This document shows positions 38,109-46,515 of a stretch of DNA of 64,000 nucleotides, one piece after another. Each line of letters opens with the position of its first letter. Positions within the stretch are counted from its first letter, which is position 1. The stretch is from [Anoxybacillus] calidus. GTDB taxonomy: Bacteria > Bacillota > Bacilli > Bacillales > Anoxybacillaceae. The notes below the pieces were generated by a model. It made no database searches. It saw nothing but the letters and a program-made list of their open reading frames with translations, and was not told the origin of the DNA. The DNA lies in the NCBI RefSeq assembly GCF_013760845.1, contig NZ_JACDUU010000004.1:193877-257876 (forward strand), given 5' to 3'. The translations under genes and the position numbers were made by a program.

Positions 38109-38144
38109 TTATAGTCCCCCACTCATCATCGTGAGGGACTTTTT
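38109..38144 (+). other. Hairpin with T-run reading opposite to leuS
   Basis: AGTCCCCCACTCA..TGAGGGACT followed by T7 on the plus strand. On the minus strand, where leuS and ytwF are transcribed, no T-run follows, so it would work only against antisense transcription into leuS. Confidence 0.55.
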
Positions 38145-38149
38145 TTATG

Positions 38150-40567
38150 TTAATTCGCTACAATATTCACTAGTTTTCCTGGAACGGCAATGACTTTACG
38201 AACGGTTTTTCCTTCGATTTGTTCTTTAATTTTTTCGTCTTCCATTGCGATTTGTTCTAATTGCTCTTTAGAAGCGTCTGCTGGCACATGCAATTTCGCG
38301 CGCACTTTGCCGTTGACTTGCACGACGATTTCCACTTCGTCCTCTACTAGTTTTGCTTCGTCATATGCTGGCCATGATTCATAAGCAATTGTATTCGTAT
38401 GCCCAAGTTTTTCCCACAATTCTTCGGCAATGTGTGGGCAAACCGGAGATAACAATTTTACGAAACCTTCCATGTACTCTTTTGGCAGAACTGGGGCTTT
38501 GTACGCCTCATTAATGAATACCATCAATTGTGAAATAGCTGTGTTGAAACGAAGCGATTCATAGTCTTCTGTTACCTTTTTCACCGTTTGGTGATATACG
38601 CGCTCTAGCGTGTCCGTTTCAGGATTATCAACGATTTTTGGATTCAATTCCCCGTTCTCTTCAACGAATAAGCGCCATACACGATCAAGGAAACGACGAG
38701 CACCGTCTAAACCTTTTGTTGACCAAGCGATGGATGCTTCAAGCGGCCCCATGAACATTTCATATAGACGCAATGTATCCGCACCATGACTCTCGATAAT
38801 ATCGTCTGGATTGACAACATTTCCTTTTGATTTACTCATTTTCTCGTTATTTTCACCAAGAATCATGCCTTGGTTAAATAGCTTTTGGAACGGCTCTTTA
38901 GTCGGCACAACTCCAATATCGTATAGGAATTTATGCCAGAAGCGAGCATATAACAAGTGAAGTACGGCATGCTCCGCACCACCGATGTAAATATCAACTG
39001 GAAGCCATTTTTTCAACTTCTCAGGATCAGCAAGCTGGTCAGGGTTGTGCGGGTCAATATAACGCAAGTAATACCAGCAGCTTCCCGCCCATTGCGGCAT
39101 TGTGTTTGTCTCACGGCGTCCTTTTTTACCAGTTTTCGGATCTACTACATTTACCCACTCTTCAATGTTCGCCAGTGGAGACTCACCTGTGCCAGACGGT
39201 TTAATTTCATCTGTTTTTGGAAGCATTAAAGGAAGTTCTTCTTCCGGAACCGGTGTCATTGTGCCGTCTTCCCAGTGAATAATCGGAATTGGCTCGCCCC
39301 AGTAACGTTGACGGCTGAATAACCAGTCGCGAAGACGATACGATACTTTCTTTTCTCCTTTGCCGTTTGCTTCTAGCCATTCGATCATTTTCTTAATCGC
39401 TTCTTCTTTGTTTAAACCATTTAAGAAGTCAGAATTGATATGCTCTCCGTCTCCTGTGTATGCTTCCTTTGAAATGTCGCCACCAGCAACGACTTCTTTG
39501 ATTGGTAAGTTAAATTTTTTCGCAAATTCGTAATCGCGTTCATCGTGAGCAGGAACAGCCATAATGGCCCCTGTGCCGTAGCTCATTAATACATAGTCGG
39601 CAATCCAAATTGGTAATTTTTCACCATTGACTGGATTAATCGCATAGGCACCAGTAAATACACCTGTTTTTTCTTTCGCTAAATCCGTGCGCTCAAGGTC
39701 GCTTTTGCTTTGAATTTGTTCTAAATACGCTTCGACTGCCGCTTTTTGTTCAGGTGTTGTAATTTTTTCCACAAGTGGATGTTCAGGCGCTAATACTGTA
39801 TAAGTTGCGCCAAATAATGTATCTGGACGAGTTGTAAACACCGTAAACGTTTCATCATGACCGTCAACCGCAAAATGAACGTGCGCTCCTTCTGAACGGC
39901 CGATCCAATTTCGCTGCATTTCTTTAATGCTTTCCGGCCAATCCAACTCTTCTAAATCTTCAAGCAAGCGGTCTGCATACGCTGTAATGCGAAGCATCCA
40001 TTGTTTCATCGGCTTGCGAATCACCGGATGACCGCCTCGTTCACTTTTGCCATCAATCACTTCTTCGTTCGCAAGAACCGTTCCTAATGCCGGACACCAA
40101 TTGACCGGTACTTCATCCATGTAGGCTAATCCTTTTTCATACAACTTTAAGAAAATCCATTGTGTCCATTTGTAATAATTCGGATCGGTTGTATTGATTT
40201 CACGATCCCAGTCATAAGAGAATCCTAATGATTTAATTTGTCGACGAAAATTATTGATGTTTTTCTCGGTAAATTCCGCAGGATCATTTCCTGTATCTAA
40301 CGCGTATTGCTCAGCAGGTAAACCGAACGCGTCCCATCCCATTGGATGAAGAACATTATACCCTTGCATGCGCTTCATGCGCGCTAAAATATCAGTTGCC
40401 GTATACCCTTCTGGATGACCAACATGAAGTCCCGCACCGGACGGATAAGGAAACATATCGAGCGCGTAAAATTTACGCTTACCGTCATCTTCTGTCGTCT
40501 TAAATGTTTTATTTTCTTCCCAATACTTTTGCCACTTCTTTTCAATCTCACGGTGATTGAAACTCAT
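38150..40567 (-). CDS. leuS: Leucyl-tRNA synthetase
   Basis: Class I synthetase charging tRNA-Leu. 805 residues, the usual bacterial length. HIGH-type motif [12 protein letters not shown] (about 48), the editing (CP1) domain with [16 protein letters not shown] and [20 protein letters not shown] (about 575) and a C-terminal anticodon-binding part are present. ATG at 40567 has AGGAGG 7-8 bases upstream. Regulated by a T-box leader that overlaps the region just upstream. Confidence 0.97.
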   Translation of the reverse strand: MSFNHREIEKKWQKYWEENKTFKTTEDDGKRKFYALDMFPYPSGAGLHVGHPEGYTATDILARMKRMQGYNVLHPMGWDAFGLPAEQYALDTGNDPAEFTEKNINNFRRQIKSLGFSYDWDREINTTDPNYYKWTQWIFLKLYEKGLAYMDEVPVNWCPALGTVLANEEVIDGKSERGGHPVIRKPMKQWMLRITAYADRLLEDLEELDWPESIKEMQRNWIGRSEGAHVHFAVDGHDETFTVFTTRPDTLFGATYTVLAPEHPLVEKITTPEQKAAVEAYLEQIQSKSDLERTDLAKEKTGVFTGAYAINPVNGEKLPIWIADYVLMSYGTGAIMAVPAHDERDYEFAKKFNLPIKEVVAGGDISKEAYTGDGEHINSDFLNGLNKEEAIKKMIEWLEANGKGEKKVSYRLRDWLFSRQRYWGEPIPIIHWEDGTMTPVPEEELPLMLPKTDEIKPSGTGESPLANIEEWVNVVDPKTGKKGRRETNTMPQWAGSCWYYLRYIDPHNPDQLADPEKLKKWLPVDIYIGGAEHAVLHLLYARFWHKFLYDIGVVPTKEPFQKLFNQGMILGENNEKMSKSKGNVVNPDDIIESHGADTLRLYEMFMGPLEASIAWSTKGLDGARRFLDRVWRLFVEENGELNPKIVDNPETDTLERVYHQTVKKVTEDYESLRFNTAISQLMVFINEAYKAPVLPKEYMEGFVKLLSPVCPHIAEELWEKLGHTNTIAYESWPAYDEAKLVEDEVEIVVQVNGKVRAKLHVPADASKEQLEQIAMEDEKIKEQIEGKTVRKVIAVPGKLVNIVAN

Positions 40568-40628
40568 TTTCTTTCCTCCTATCTGTCTCTTTCTATTGAC
40601 CATTGTTAACAAAAAGATGAATGAAAAA

Positions 40629-40890
40629 AACCTCCCGCCCTAAAAAAGGGACGAGAGGTTGAATTTCCCGCGGTACCACCCTATTTAGCATACAAAAGCG
40701 TATGCTCACTCGAATCCTTAACGCAGATTCACGGCGAACATTACTAGGCGCTTGGCCGTTTACGTTCGCAACTCAAAGGCGAGTTCGTGAACAAACTTCG
40801 GTTGACTTGCACCGACCGTCAACTCTCTGCATTCCGTTTTGTTCACTACTACTCCTTTTCACCGTTATTTGTCAGTATTTTTTTATATTA
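40629..40890 (-). promoter_or_regulatory. T-box leader of leuS
   Basis: The T-box sequence AGGGTGGTACCGCGG is at 40682-40668 on the minus strand. It is followed by the terminator hairpin ACCTCTCGTCCC...GGGCGGGAGGT with T7 (40660-40625). The upstream stem I region contains GAACTCGCC, in which CTC (40783-40781), a leucine codon, is the likely specifier. Uncharged tRNA-Leu would pair with it and with the T-box to prevent termination. Confidence 0.92.
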
Positions 40891-41013
40891 TTTTAAAAAA
40901 TTTGTCGGATTGTTGCAAGTCAAGAGAGAAAAAATCGTTCCAACCATCAAAACAAGCCTAGATGACGATTTGTTAATTTTTATTATATGAACATTCTTTG
41001 AATAAGTGTTATC

Positions 41014-41592
41014 TCAAATCTTCGCCCACATTTCTTCTGGGTTTAATTCATAAATGCCGTTTTCACGGTACATGTAGTTATTGATGATAAACTCACGGCG
41101 GATTGTTGCATAATCGTCATAGAAACGTTTAATGTACTCATTTAACTCTTTTTCCTCGTACTTTCTGCCTCTTTGCAAACCTTTCAACATATGTTCAAGC
41201 ACAATCAACTTTTTCTTCCGCTGAGCAGGAATGTTTTTTAAACGACCGTCGTTTGTAAAAAAATTTTCAATCACTTTTTGCCGCTCTGTGATCGCCTCTT
41301 TCATTTCTTTTTTCACCTCATTTTGTTCCGTTAAGTCGGCTAATGCTTTTGCATAATGCTTTACAACAGACTCATTCAAATAAAAATAAATCGTATTGCC
41401 ATCACGCCGCTGATAAACGATATTCACCTCTCTTAGTTTATTTAAATGATGCGTAATGGTTGGTGGGGTTAAACCTAACTTCCCAGCAATCGCTTGACCA
41501 TGCAGCGGCCCTTCTGCGAGCAATTTAATGATGCGAAGACGTGTCGGATCGCCAATCGTTTTATAAAACGATACGAGACGGTTTAATTGCAT
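41014..41592 (-). CDS. ArsR-family transcriptional regulator with DUF2087 C-terminus
   Basis: 192 residues. N-terminal winged helix typical of ArsR: YKTIGDPTRLRIIKLLAEGP and LGLTPPTITHHLNKLREVNI, wing VYQRRDGNTIYFYLN. The C-terminal part (about 100-190) is DUF2087-like: GRLKNIPAQRKKKLIVLEHM and EKELNEYIKRFYDDYATIRREF. No metal-binding Cys cluster is present, so the effector is unlikely to be arsenite-type. ATG at 41592 has GGAGG 5 bases upstream. It follows yttB and has inverted and direct repeats in front; autoregulation is likely. Confidence 0.85.
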   Translation of the reverse strand: MQLNRLVSFYKTIGDPTRLRIIKLLAEGPLHGQAIAGKLGLTPPTITHHLNKLREVNIVYQRRDGNTIYFYLNESVVKHYAKALADLTEQNEVKKEMKEAITERQKVIENFFTNDGRLKNIPAQRKKKLIVLEHMLKGLQRGRKYEEKELNEYIKRFYDDYATIRREFIINNYMYRENGIYELNPEEMWAKI

Positions 41593-41612
41593 AACAACCT
41601 CCAATTAATTCG

Positions 41613-41657
41613 ATAATTATCTAATTTCATAAAAATCTAATTAGATTATTATCTAAT
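41613..41657. promoter_or_regulatory. Candidate ArsR operator
   Basis: A perfect 14-base palindrome AATCTAATTAGATT (41634-41647) flanked by two direct copies of ATTATCTAAT (41616-41625 and 41648-41657), 32 bases apart, just upstream of the ArsR-type gene. Confidence 0.55.
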
Positions 41658-41716
41658 ATAAAATTTTTGTCAATCAATTCATCAACAATAAAAAACACCC
41701 GGATGAACCGAGTGTT

Positions 41717-42916
41717 TTATCCGATTGTAGCTGTCTCTTTTTCTTGTTTTGTAGCCCGCTTTAATTTGCGATCATATATCGCCGTTGTAACAATAGAAAT
41801 GAGCAAAAAGCCAATCAGCATCAGAAACAATTGTCTCATCCCCGCCATATCCACGATAAAGCCGCCAAGGACGGGACCGACCATTCTTCCTGCTGTTGCT
41901 GCACTGTTCACAAACCCTTGGTAAAAGCCTTCTCTTCCTTCCGGCGCCAAATTGCTGGCAACAGTCGGAATCGCGGGCCATACAAGCATTTCCGCAATTG
42001 TCAAAACGACCATTGCCAACACAAAATCCGAAAACGAATTTGCCGAGAATAAAATGAAAAACGAAACAACAAAAATCGTAAAACCGACTAACATTTGCCG
42101 CTTCAACCGACGTATCCAACGATTTAATACTAATGATAACAACGGTTGCGCAAGAACAATAAGTGCACCATTAACCGTCCAAAGAAGGCTGTATTGCTTT
42201 AAGGTAATGTTAAGCTTTTGCGTATACGCGGCAATCGTTGTCGACCATTGCACATAGCTGAGCCAACATAAAAAATAGCCGATGCAAAGCGTAAGAAGAG
42301 CGTGCCAGTTTGCCAAGTTTCCTGCATTTGCCGCCAACGTCCGCGTTTCTTTTTGTTGATGTACCTTCACCGATTTTACATCCTTCAATCCCAAATATAT
42401 AATCAGAAAAAAGATGATGTACATGAACGCGTTTGCCGCGAAAATAAGATCAAAAGAGTAAGACGCAACCACCCCTCCAAGCGCAGAACCGACAGCGACG
42501 CCGATATTTTGCGCCACATATAACGCGTTAAATGCGCGTCTTCCTCCCTCAGGCCAAATCGCTCCCGCATAGGCGTAGGAAACAGGGAAAATGATGCCGA
42601 CGCCAAAGCCAATCATCGTTAGAAAAATCGCATAATGCGGCCAATCGTGGAAAAAGACGAGTGCAATTAGGGTCATTAAAGTAGTCATTATTCCAAGCAT
42701 CATAGACTTAAAGCCGCCGATTTTATCAAAAAGCGCACCGCCAATTAAATTTCCGATTACACTTGCCCCTGAATTCATCATCAATACGAGTCCAGCAATC
42801 GACATTGATTTTCCTAGATGCTCATGGACATAAATGGCGTTTAAAGGCCATAAAAAAGATGACCCTGTTACATTGATGGTCATTCCGATAATAAGTACCC
42901 AAAGAGCACGGGGCAT
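41717..42916 (-). CDS. yttB: MFS transporter YttB
   Basis: 399-residue, 12-helix major facilitator carrier. The N-terminus ALWVLIIGMTINVTGSSFLW and the loop GGALFDKIGGFKSMM (MFS motif A) are visible; helices 8-12 follow a hydrophilic centre at about 200-215. Similar to putative drug or metabolite exporters; substrate unknown. ATG at 42916 follows AGGAGGA. Upstream of the ArsR-type gene on the same strand with 124 bases between; the regulator may control it. Confidence 0.85.
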   Translation of the reverse strand: MPRALWVLIIGMTINVTGSSFLWPLNAIYVHEHLGKSMSIAGLVLMMNSGASVIGNLIGGALFDKIGGFKSMMLGIMTTLMTLIALVFFHDWPHYAIFLTMIGFGVGIIFPVSYAYAGAIWPEGGRRAFNALYVAQNIGVAVGSALGGVVASYSFDLIFAANAFMYIIFFLIIYLGLKDVKSVKVHQQKETRTLAANAGNLANWHALLTLCIGYFLCWLSYVQWSTTIAAYTQKLNITLKQYSLLWTVNGALIVLAQPLLSLVLNRWIRRLKRQMLVGFTIFVVSFFILFSANSFSDFVLAMVVLTIAEMLVWPAIPTVASNLAPEGREGFYQGFVNSAATAGRMVGPVLGGFIVDMAGMRQLFLMLIGFLLISIVTTAIYDRKLKRATKQEKETATIG

Positions 42917-43017
42917 ATGTATTCCTCCTAAAATTATTTCGAGTTCCAAAATAAATTGTATTCGTTTGAATAGGTAAGCGCAACGAAAAACACATCTCTT
43001 TACAATTTTTAATAAAA

Positions 43018-43048
43018 AAGAGTTTGCCGCACTTACGACAAACTCTTT
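43018..43048 (-). terminator. Terminator after the 54-residue gene
   Basis: AAGAGTTTG...CAAACTCTT hairpin with a T-run on the minus strand. Confidence 0.8.
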
Positions 43049-43056
43049 CTATATTG

Positions 43057-43221
43057 CTATTCGACACGCTGCTTCGATTTTTGCGGCTGTCCGCCCGTTT
43101 GCTCGTATGCTTTTTTCGCCTGTTTGACAGGATCAAACTCTTTTCCTATTTCAATGTCGTTATTATTGACACCGTTTCGCGTTTTTTGTTCCGGATTGTT
43201 TTGCTTAGAACGTTTCTTCAT
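43057..43221 (-). CDS. Small hydrophilic protein, 54 residues
   Basis: A short gene read from ATG at 43221 with GGGGAGA 6-7 bases upstream, and ended by a clear terminator. The product starts MKKRSKQNNPEQKTRNGVNN and ends with FDPVKQAKKAYEQTGGQPQK and a basic tail; it has no Cys, Trp or membrane segment and is rich in Lys, Gln and Asn. Composition resembles minor small acid-soluble spore proteins, but I do not recognise the family. It follows ytzC by 16 bases on the same strand. Confidence 0.7.
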   Translation of the reverse strand: MKKRSKQNNPEQKTRNGVNNNDIEIGKEFDPVKQAKKAYEQTGGQPQKSKQRVE

Positions 43222-43237
43222 TAGTTTTCTCCCCTTA

Positions 43238-43501
43238 TTAATGGTCTAATAAAACCATTTCGTTTTGTAATTGTTGCAATTGTAAGCGCATACGGTGCAA
43301 TTGTTCACGCTGTTGCGCATTACAGCTTAATGCTAAATGTGCAAGCTCATTATTCGCCTCTTCGATCATTTGTTGCGCTTTTGTATATTCCGTATCGTTA
43401 TAATGTTCTTGTTTTTGTGCTTCCGTATATTGCTCTTTTGCATAGCGAATTACGTCTTCGCAACGCTGAAGAAATTCATCGACTGATTGCCGCGTAGCCA
43501 T
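43238..43501 (-). CDS. ytzC: YtzC, DUF2524 family protein
   Basis: 87-residue helical protein of unknown function, DUF2524 type: ATRQSVDEFLQRCEDVIRYA then a long Gln/Glu/Leu-rich helix ending QLQQLQNEMVLLDH, probably a coiled coil. ATG at 43501 follows GGAGGG at 7-8 bases. Divergent from ytqA, as in B. subtilis; the 54-residue gene lies directly downstream and is probably in the same transcript. Confidence 0.87.
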   Translation of the reverse strand: MATRQSVDEFLQRCEDVIRYAKEQYTEAQKQEHYNDTEYTKAQQMIEEANNELAHLALSCNAQQREQLHRMRLQLQQLQNEMVLLDH

Positions 43502-43674
43502 AATTGTTCCCTCCAACTAACAAATTAAAAAATGTCTTCATCAACATATAGTTTGTTCGTTTATTTCCCCTCTATCACGTGAATTATTGGTAAATCTTCA
43601 ATTTCATTGAGTTTCGTTTTAAAATCGTGTTACAATGTTAAGATGGTACTATTTAAAGTAAGGAGGGAACTGTC

Positions 43675-44637
43675 TTGGAACAGTTAAACCCCTTTCCATA
43701 TGCACATGACAATAAACGCTATCATACATGGAACTATCACTTGCGCCAGACGTTTGGACATAAAGTATTTAAAGTGGCTCTTGACGGTGGGTTTGATTGC
43801 CCGAACCGTGACGGTACGGTGGCATATGGCGGATGTACATTTTGCAGCGCGGCAGGTTCAGGCGATTTTGCTGGCGACCGCGCCGATGATTTAGAAACAC
43901 AATTTAAAAAAATCAAGGAAAAAATGCATAAAAAATGGAAAGACGGCAAATATATCGCTTACTTTCAAGCGTTCACCAATACACACGCACCAGTTGATGT
44001 ACTTCGTGAAAAATATGAAACAGTATTAAAACAAGAAGGGGTTGTCGGCTTGTCCATCGCCACTCGTCCGGATTGCCTTCCGGATGACGTCGTTGAGTAT
44101 TTGGCGGAATTAAATGAGCGGACATATTTATGGGTCGAGCTCGGCTTACAGACAGTGCATGAACGAACAGCTTTATTAATTAATCGTGCCCACGATTTCG
44201 AATGTTACGTAGAAGGTGTAAACAAACTTCGTAAGCATGGTATCCGCGTCTGCTCGCACATCATTAACGGTCTGCCGCTGGAAGACTACGACATGATGAT
44301 GGAGACGGCAAGAACGGTCGCCAGCCTCGACGTACAAGGAATTAAAATCCACTTATTGCATCTTTTAAAAGGGACACCGATGGTAAAACAATACGAAAAA
44401 GGAATGCTGCAATTTTTATCATTTGAGGAATACGTCAATCTTGTATGCGATCAATTAGAAATTCTTCCACCGGAAATGATCGTTCACCGCATTACCGGCG
44501 ACGGACCAATCGATTTAATGATTGGACCGATGTGGAGCGTAAACAAGTGGGAAGTGCTAAACGCCATCGATGCGGAATTAAAGCGCCGCGACAGCTATCA
44601 AGGAAAATTCTATAAAAAAGAAGTGGTGAAACAATGA
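43675..44637 (+). CDS. ytqA: Radical SAM protein YtqA (MnmL-type)
   Basis: 320-residue radical SAM enzyme of the TIGR01212 type. The cluster-binding region is GFDCPNRDGTVAYGGCTFCS (about 34-53), in which the [4Fe-4S] cysteines lie; later blocks are SIATRPDCLPDDV, LGLQTVHERTA and IRVCSHIINGLPLEDYDMM. In B. subtilis YtqA works with YtqB in building the 5-methylaminomethyl group of tRNA wobble uridine (known as MnmL and MnmM). Start is TTG at 43675 with AAGGAGGG upstream. Its TGA overlaps the ytqB ATG as ATGA. Confidence 0.88.
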   Translation: MEQLNPFPYAHDNKRYHTWNYHLRQTFGHKVFKVALDGGFDCPNRDGTVAYGGCTFCSAAGSGDFAGDRADDLETQFKKIKEKMHKKWKDGKYIAYFQAFTNTHAPVDVLREKYETVLKQEGVVGLSIATRPDCLPDDVVEYLAELNERTYLWVELGLQTVHERTALLINRAHDFECYVEGVNKLRKHGIRVCSHIINGLPLEDYDMMMETARTVASLDVQGIKIHLLHLLKGTPMVKQYEKGMLQFLSFEEYVNLVCDQLEILPPEMIVHRITGDGPIDLMIGPMWSVNKWEVLNAIDAELKRRDSYQGKFYKKEVVKQ

Positions 44638-45206
44638 AACTGGCACGCATCCTTCCTTTCGCCCGTACATTAATGGATTTAGCTGTTCAAGAAGGCGATA
44701 TCGCCGTTGATGCGACAGTGGGAAACGGGCATGATACGCTTTATTTAGCGCAGCGCGTTGGAAAAACGGGGCACGTGTTTGGCTTTGACATTCAAGCACA
44801 GGCGATTGAAAATACGACAAATCGTTTAAAAGAGTATGGAGCAAGCGAACAAGTCACATTATTTCAAGAAAGTCACGATCAACTTATTGAAAAAATCCCT
44901 AAACATTATCACGGCAAAATTACAGGTGCCATTTTCAATCTCGGATATTTACCGGGCGGTAACAAACAAATTGTCACAAAACCAGACTCGACGATTCGCG
45001 CTGTCGAACAGCTTTTAGAAATCATGGCGCCTGAAGGAATTATCGTGCTTGTTATTTATCACGGACATCCTGAAGGCGCCGTAGAACGTGATGCATTGCT
45101 TGAATACGTCCAAACATTAGATCAGCAAAAAGCCCATGTACTTCGTTATCAATTCATTAATCAAGTGAACAATCCCCCGTTTATCGTGGCGATCGAAAAA
45201 CGATAA
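44634..45206 (+). CDS. mnmM: tRNA wobble-uridine methyltransferase MnmM (YtqB)
   Basis: 190-residue class I SAM methyltransferase that in B. subtilis completes mnm5(s2)U34 in tRNA by methylating the 5-aminomethyl group. SAM site VDATVGNGHDTLYLAQ (about 23-38) and FGFDIQAQAIENT; catalytic-region segment AIFNLGYLPGGNK (about 99-111). Translationally coupled to ytqA by the 4-base overlap. A strong terminator follows. Older annotation calls this an rRNA methylase. Confidence 0.92.
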   Translation: MKLARILPFARTLMDLAVQEGDIAVDATVGNGHDTLYLAQRVGKTGHVFGFDIQAQAIENTTNRLKEYGASEQVTLFQESHDQLIEKIPKHYHGKITGAIFNLGYLPGGNKQIVTKPDSTIRAVEQLLEIMAPEGIIVLVIYHGHPEGAVERDALLEYVQTLDQQKAHVLRYQFINQVNNPPFIVAIEKR

Positions 45207-45236
45207 AAGCCTTTTGCCAAGAAGCAAAAGGCTTTC
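45207..45236 (+). terminator. Terminator after ytqAB
   Basis: AAAGCCTTTTGC/GCAAAAGGCTTT hairpin directly after the stop. A second hairpin, ACGAAAAAGAA/TTCTTTTTCGT (45268-45300), lies downstream before the convergent aldolase-like gene. Confidence 0.85.
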
Positions 45237-45375
45237 AATTTGTTGATAACCCTATTGAATAAGCAGTACGAAAAAGAAGTTTTTTGAATTTCTTTTTCGT
45301 TAATTATTTATTAATTTTAAAAGTTAAAATTTTATGATCGTTAAGTTACATTTATCATCTAAGCAACTAATTACG

Positions 45376-46467
45376 TTAAGACATTGGCACTTGAGGAATA
45401 ATTTTACCTTCGATGCGTTCAAAGATGTCATCTAAATCGGTACCAGTTATGGTTAAGCCATGGTTTTTAAGACCAATAATCGCTCTAGAAGGCTCCTCCG
45501 AATTCCTCACAAGTTCTGCTACTGTTTTTGCAAGTTCAATCGTTCCACATGGATAATTAATCTCTGTAGCCCTTATGCCGTCCATCCAAGCATGAACATG
45601 TACAATCGCTCCTACCTCCGGGTGTTCTTTATAAATCATCCAGTGTTCAATCGCGTCAACAGATGCCCTTTTTGGTGTTATATTCGGAGGAACGCTTACT
45701 TTCATGGCATTTTTATCAGGATCATACCCCCTTATTAAAAGAAAATCTTCGCCAACCGTTTTCATATCTGCTTTGTTAATTCCGCTTGCACTCATCCAAA
45801 AGCTTTCACTGTCCCGTCTGGCACTGAGGTTTCCATAGCTTAGTCCTCCTATTCCGTAAAGTTTTTTTAGATGACGCATATCACGAGGTGTAAGATATTC
45901 CTCCAATGGAAATGGAGCAGGGAGTAAATTCATACGGTCAAGCTTTTTTCCAGATTCGCTTAATGATTTCGTAATCTCATCGCCGTTCCATATTTCTTCT
46001 GGAAGATCATCATAAAAATCATTGTCAATCACTAACTGGGAAGCTGCAAGCGGTTCTAATCTTTCATAAATACGTTTAAAAAATTTTTCTTCTTCTCCTT
46101 TTCGATACGTCAATTTGTAAAACCCTTGTTCAGGTGTAAGAAAATAAATATCCGTTGTTTCATCATCATTATGTAAGATATACATCAAATGGTTGGCTAA
46201 AGATCTGATTAAATATGGATAGGCTGATTTGTGAATGTTTTCGGATTTTTCCGATGTTTCCATAACAGAAACGACAAACGTTGCCTGAGCCTTCCTCCGG
46301 TAAGGCCGTGGTTTTTCAGGATCAATAAAATGAAACACAAGTTTAATATTTTCTTCAGGAACGTAATAATACGTATAACCTCTTGACAAAAACTCCCCTA
46401 TTATTCCTTCTGCAAGCCAATTTAAAAAAGGGGTTTGCTTGTTTCCACTAATGGTGAAAGTTCTCAC
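45376..46467 (-). CDS. Class II aldolase/adducin-fold protein with unrecognised N-terminal domain
   Basis: 363 residues. The C-terminal part (about 192-355) is class II aldolase-like: GNLSAR (212), SASGINK (226), Asp271 19 residues before the metal pair His290-x-His292 (VHVHAW), and His336 in KNHGLT. Asp271 occupies the place of the catalytic Asp of L-ribulose-5-phosphate 4-epimerase (Glu in fuculose-phosphate aldolase). The stretch from the metal pair to the third His is only about 46 residues, shorter than in those enzymes. Residues 1-165 form an unrecognised alpha/beta domain (YTYYYVPEENIKLVFHFIDP). Start GTG 46467, GGAGGG 7 bases upstream. It follows the dehydrogenase gene by 48 bases; they likely share a pathway. 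Reaction unknown. Confidence 0.8.
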   Translation of the reverse strand: MRTFTISGNKQTPFLNWLAEGIIGEFLSRGYTYYYVPEENIKLVFHFIDPEKPRPYRRKAQATFVVSVMETSEKSENIHKSAYPYLIRSLANHLMYILHNDDETTDIYFLTPEQGFYKLTYRKGEEEKFFKRIYERLEPLAASQLVIDNDFYDDLPEEIWNGDEITKSLSESGKKLDRMNLLPAPFPLEEYLTPRDMRHLKKLYGIGGLSYGNLSARRDSESFWMSASGINKADMKTVGEDFLLIRGYDPDKNAMKVSVPPNITPKRASVDAIEHWMIYKEHPEVGAIVHVHAWMDGIRATEINYPCGTIELAKTVAELVRNSEEPSRAIIGLKNHGLTITGTDLDDIFERIEGKIIPQVPMS

Positions 46468-46515
46468 GCTGTTTCCCTCCAAATAGTTCTTTGTTTTTGG
46501 TATTAAAAAAAGGAG

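Noticed and set aside
41772-42119. 115-codon minus-strand frame inside yttB
   Set aside because: Alternative frame of a membrane protein gene with GC-biased shadow; no ribosome site.
44578-44844. 88-codon minus-strand frame across ytqA/ytqB
   Set aside because: Antisense to the overlapping ytqA-ytqB junction; no support for translation.
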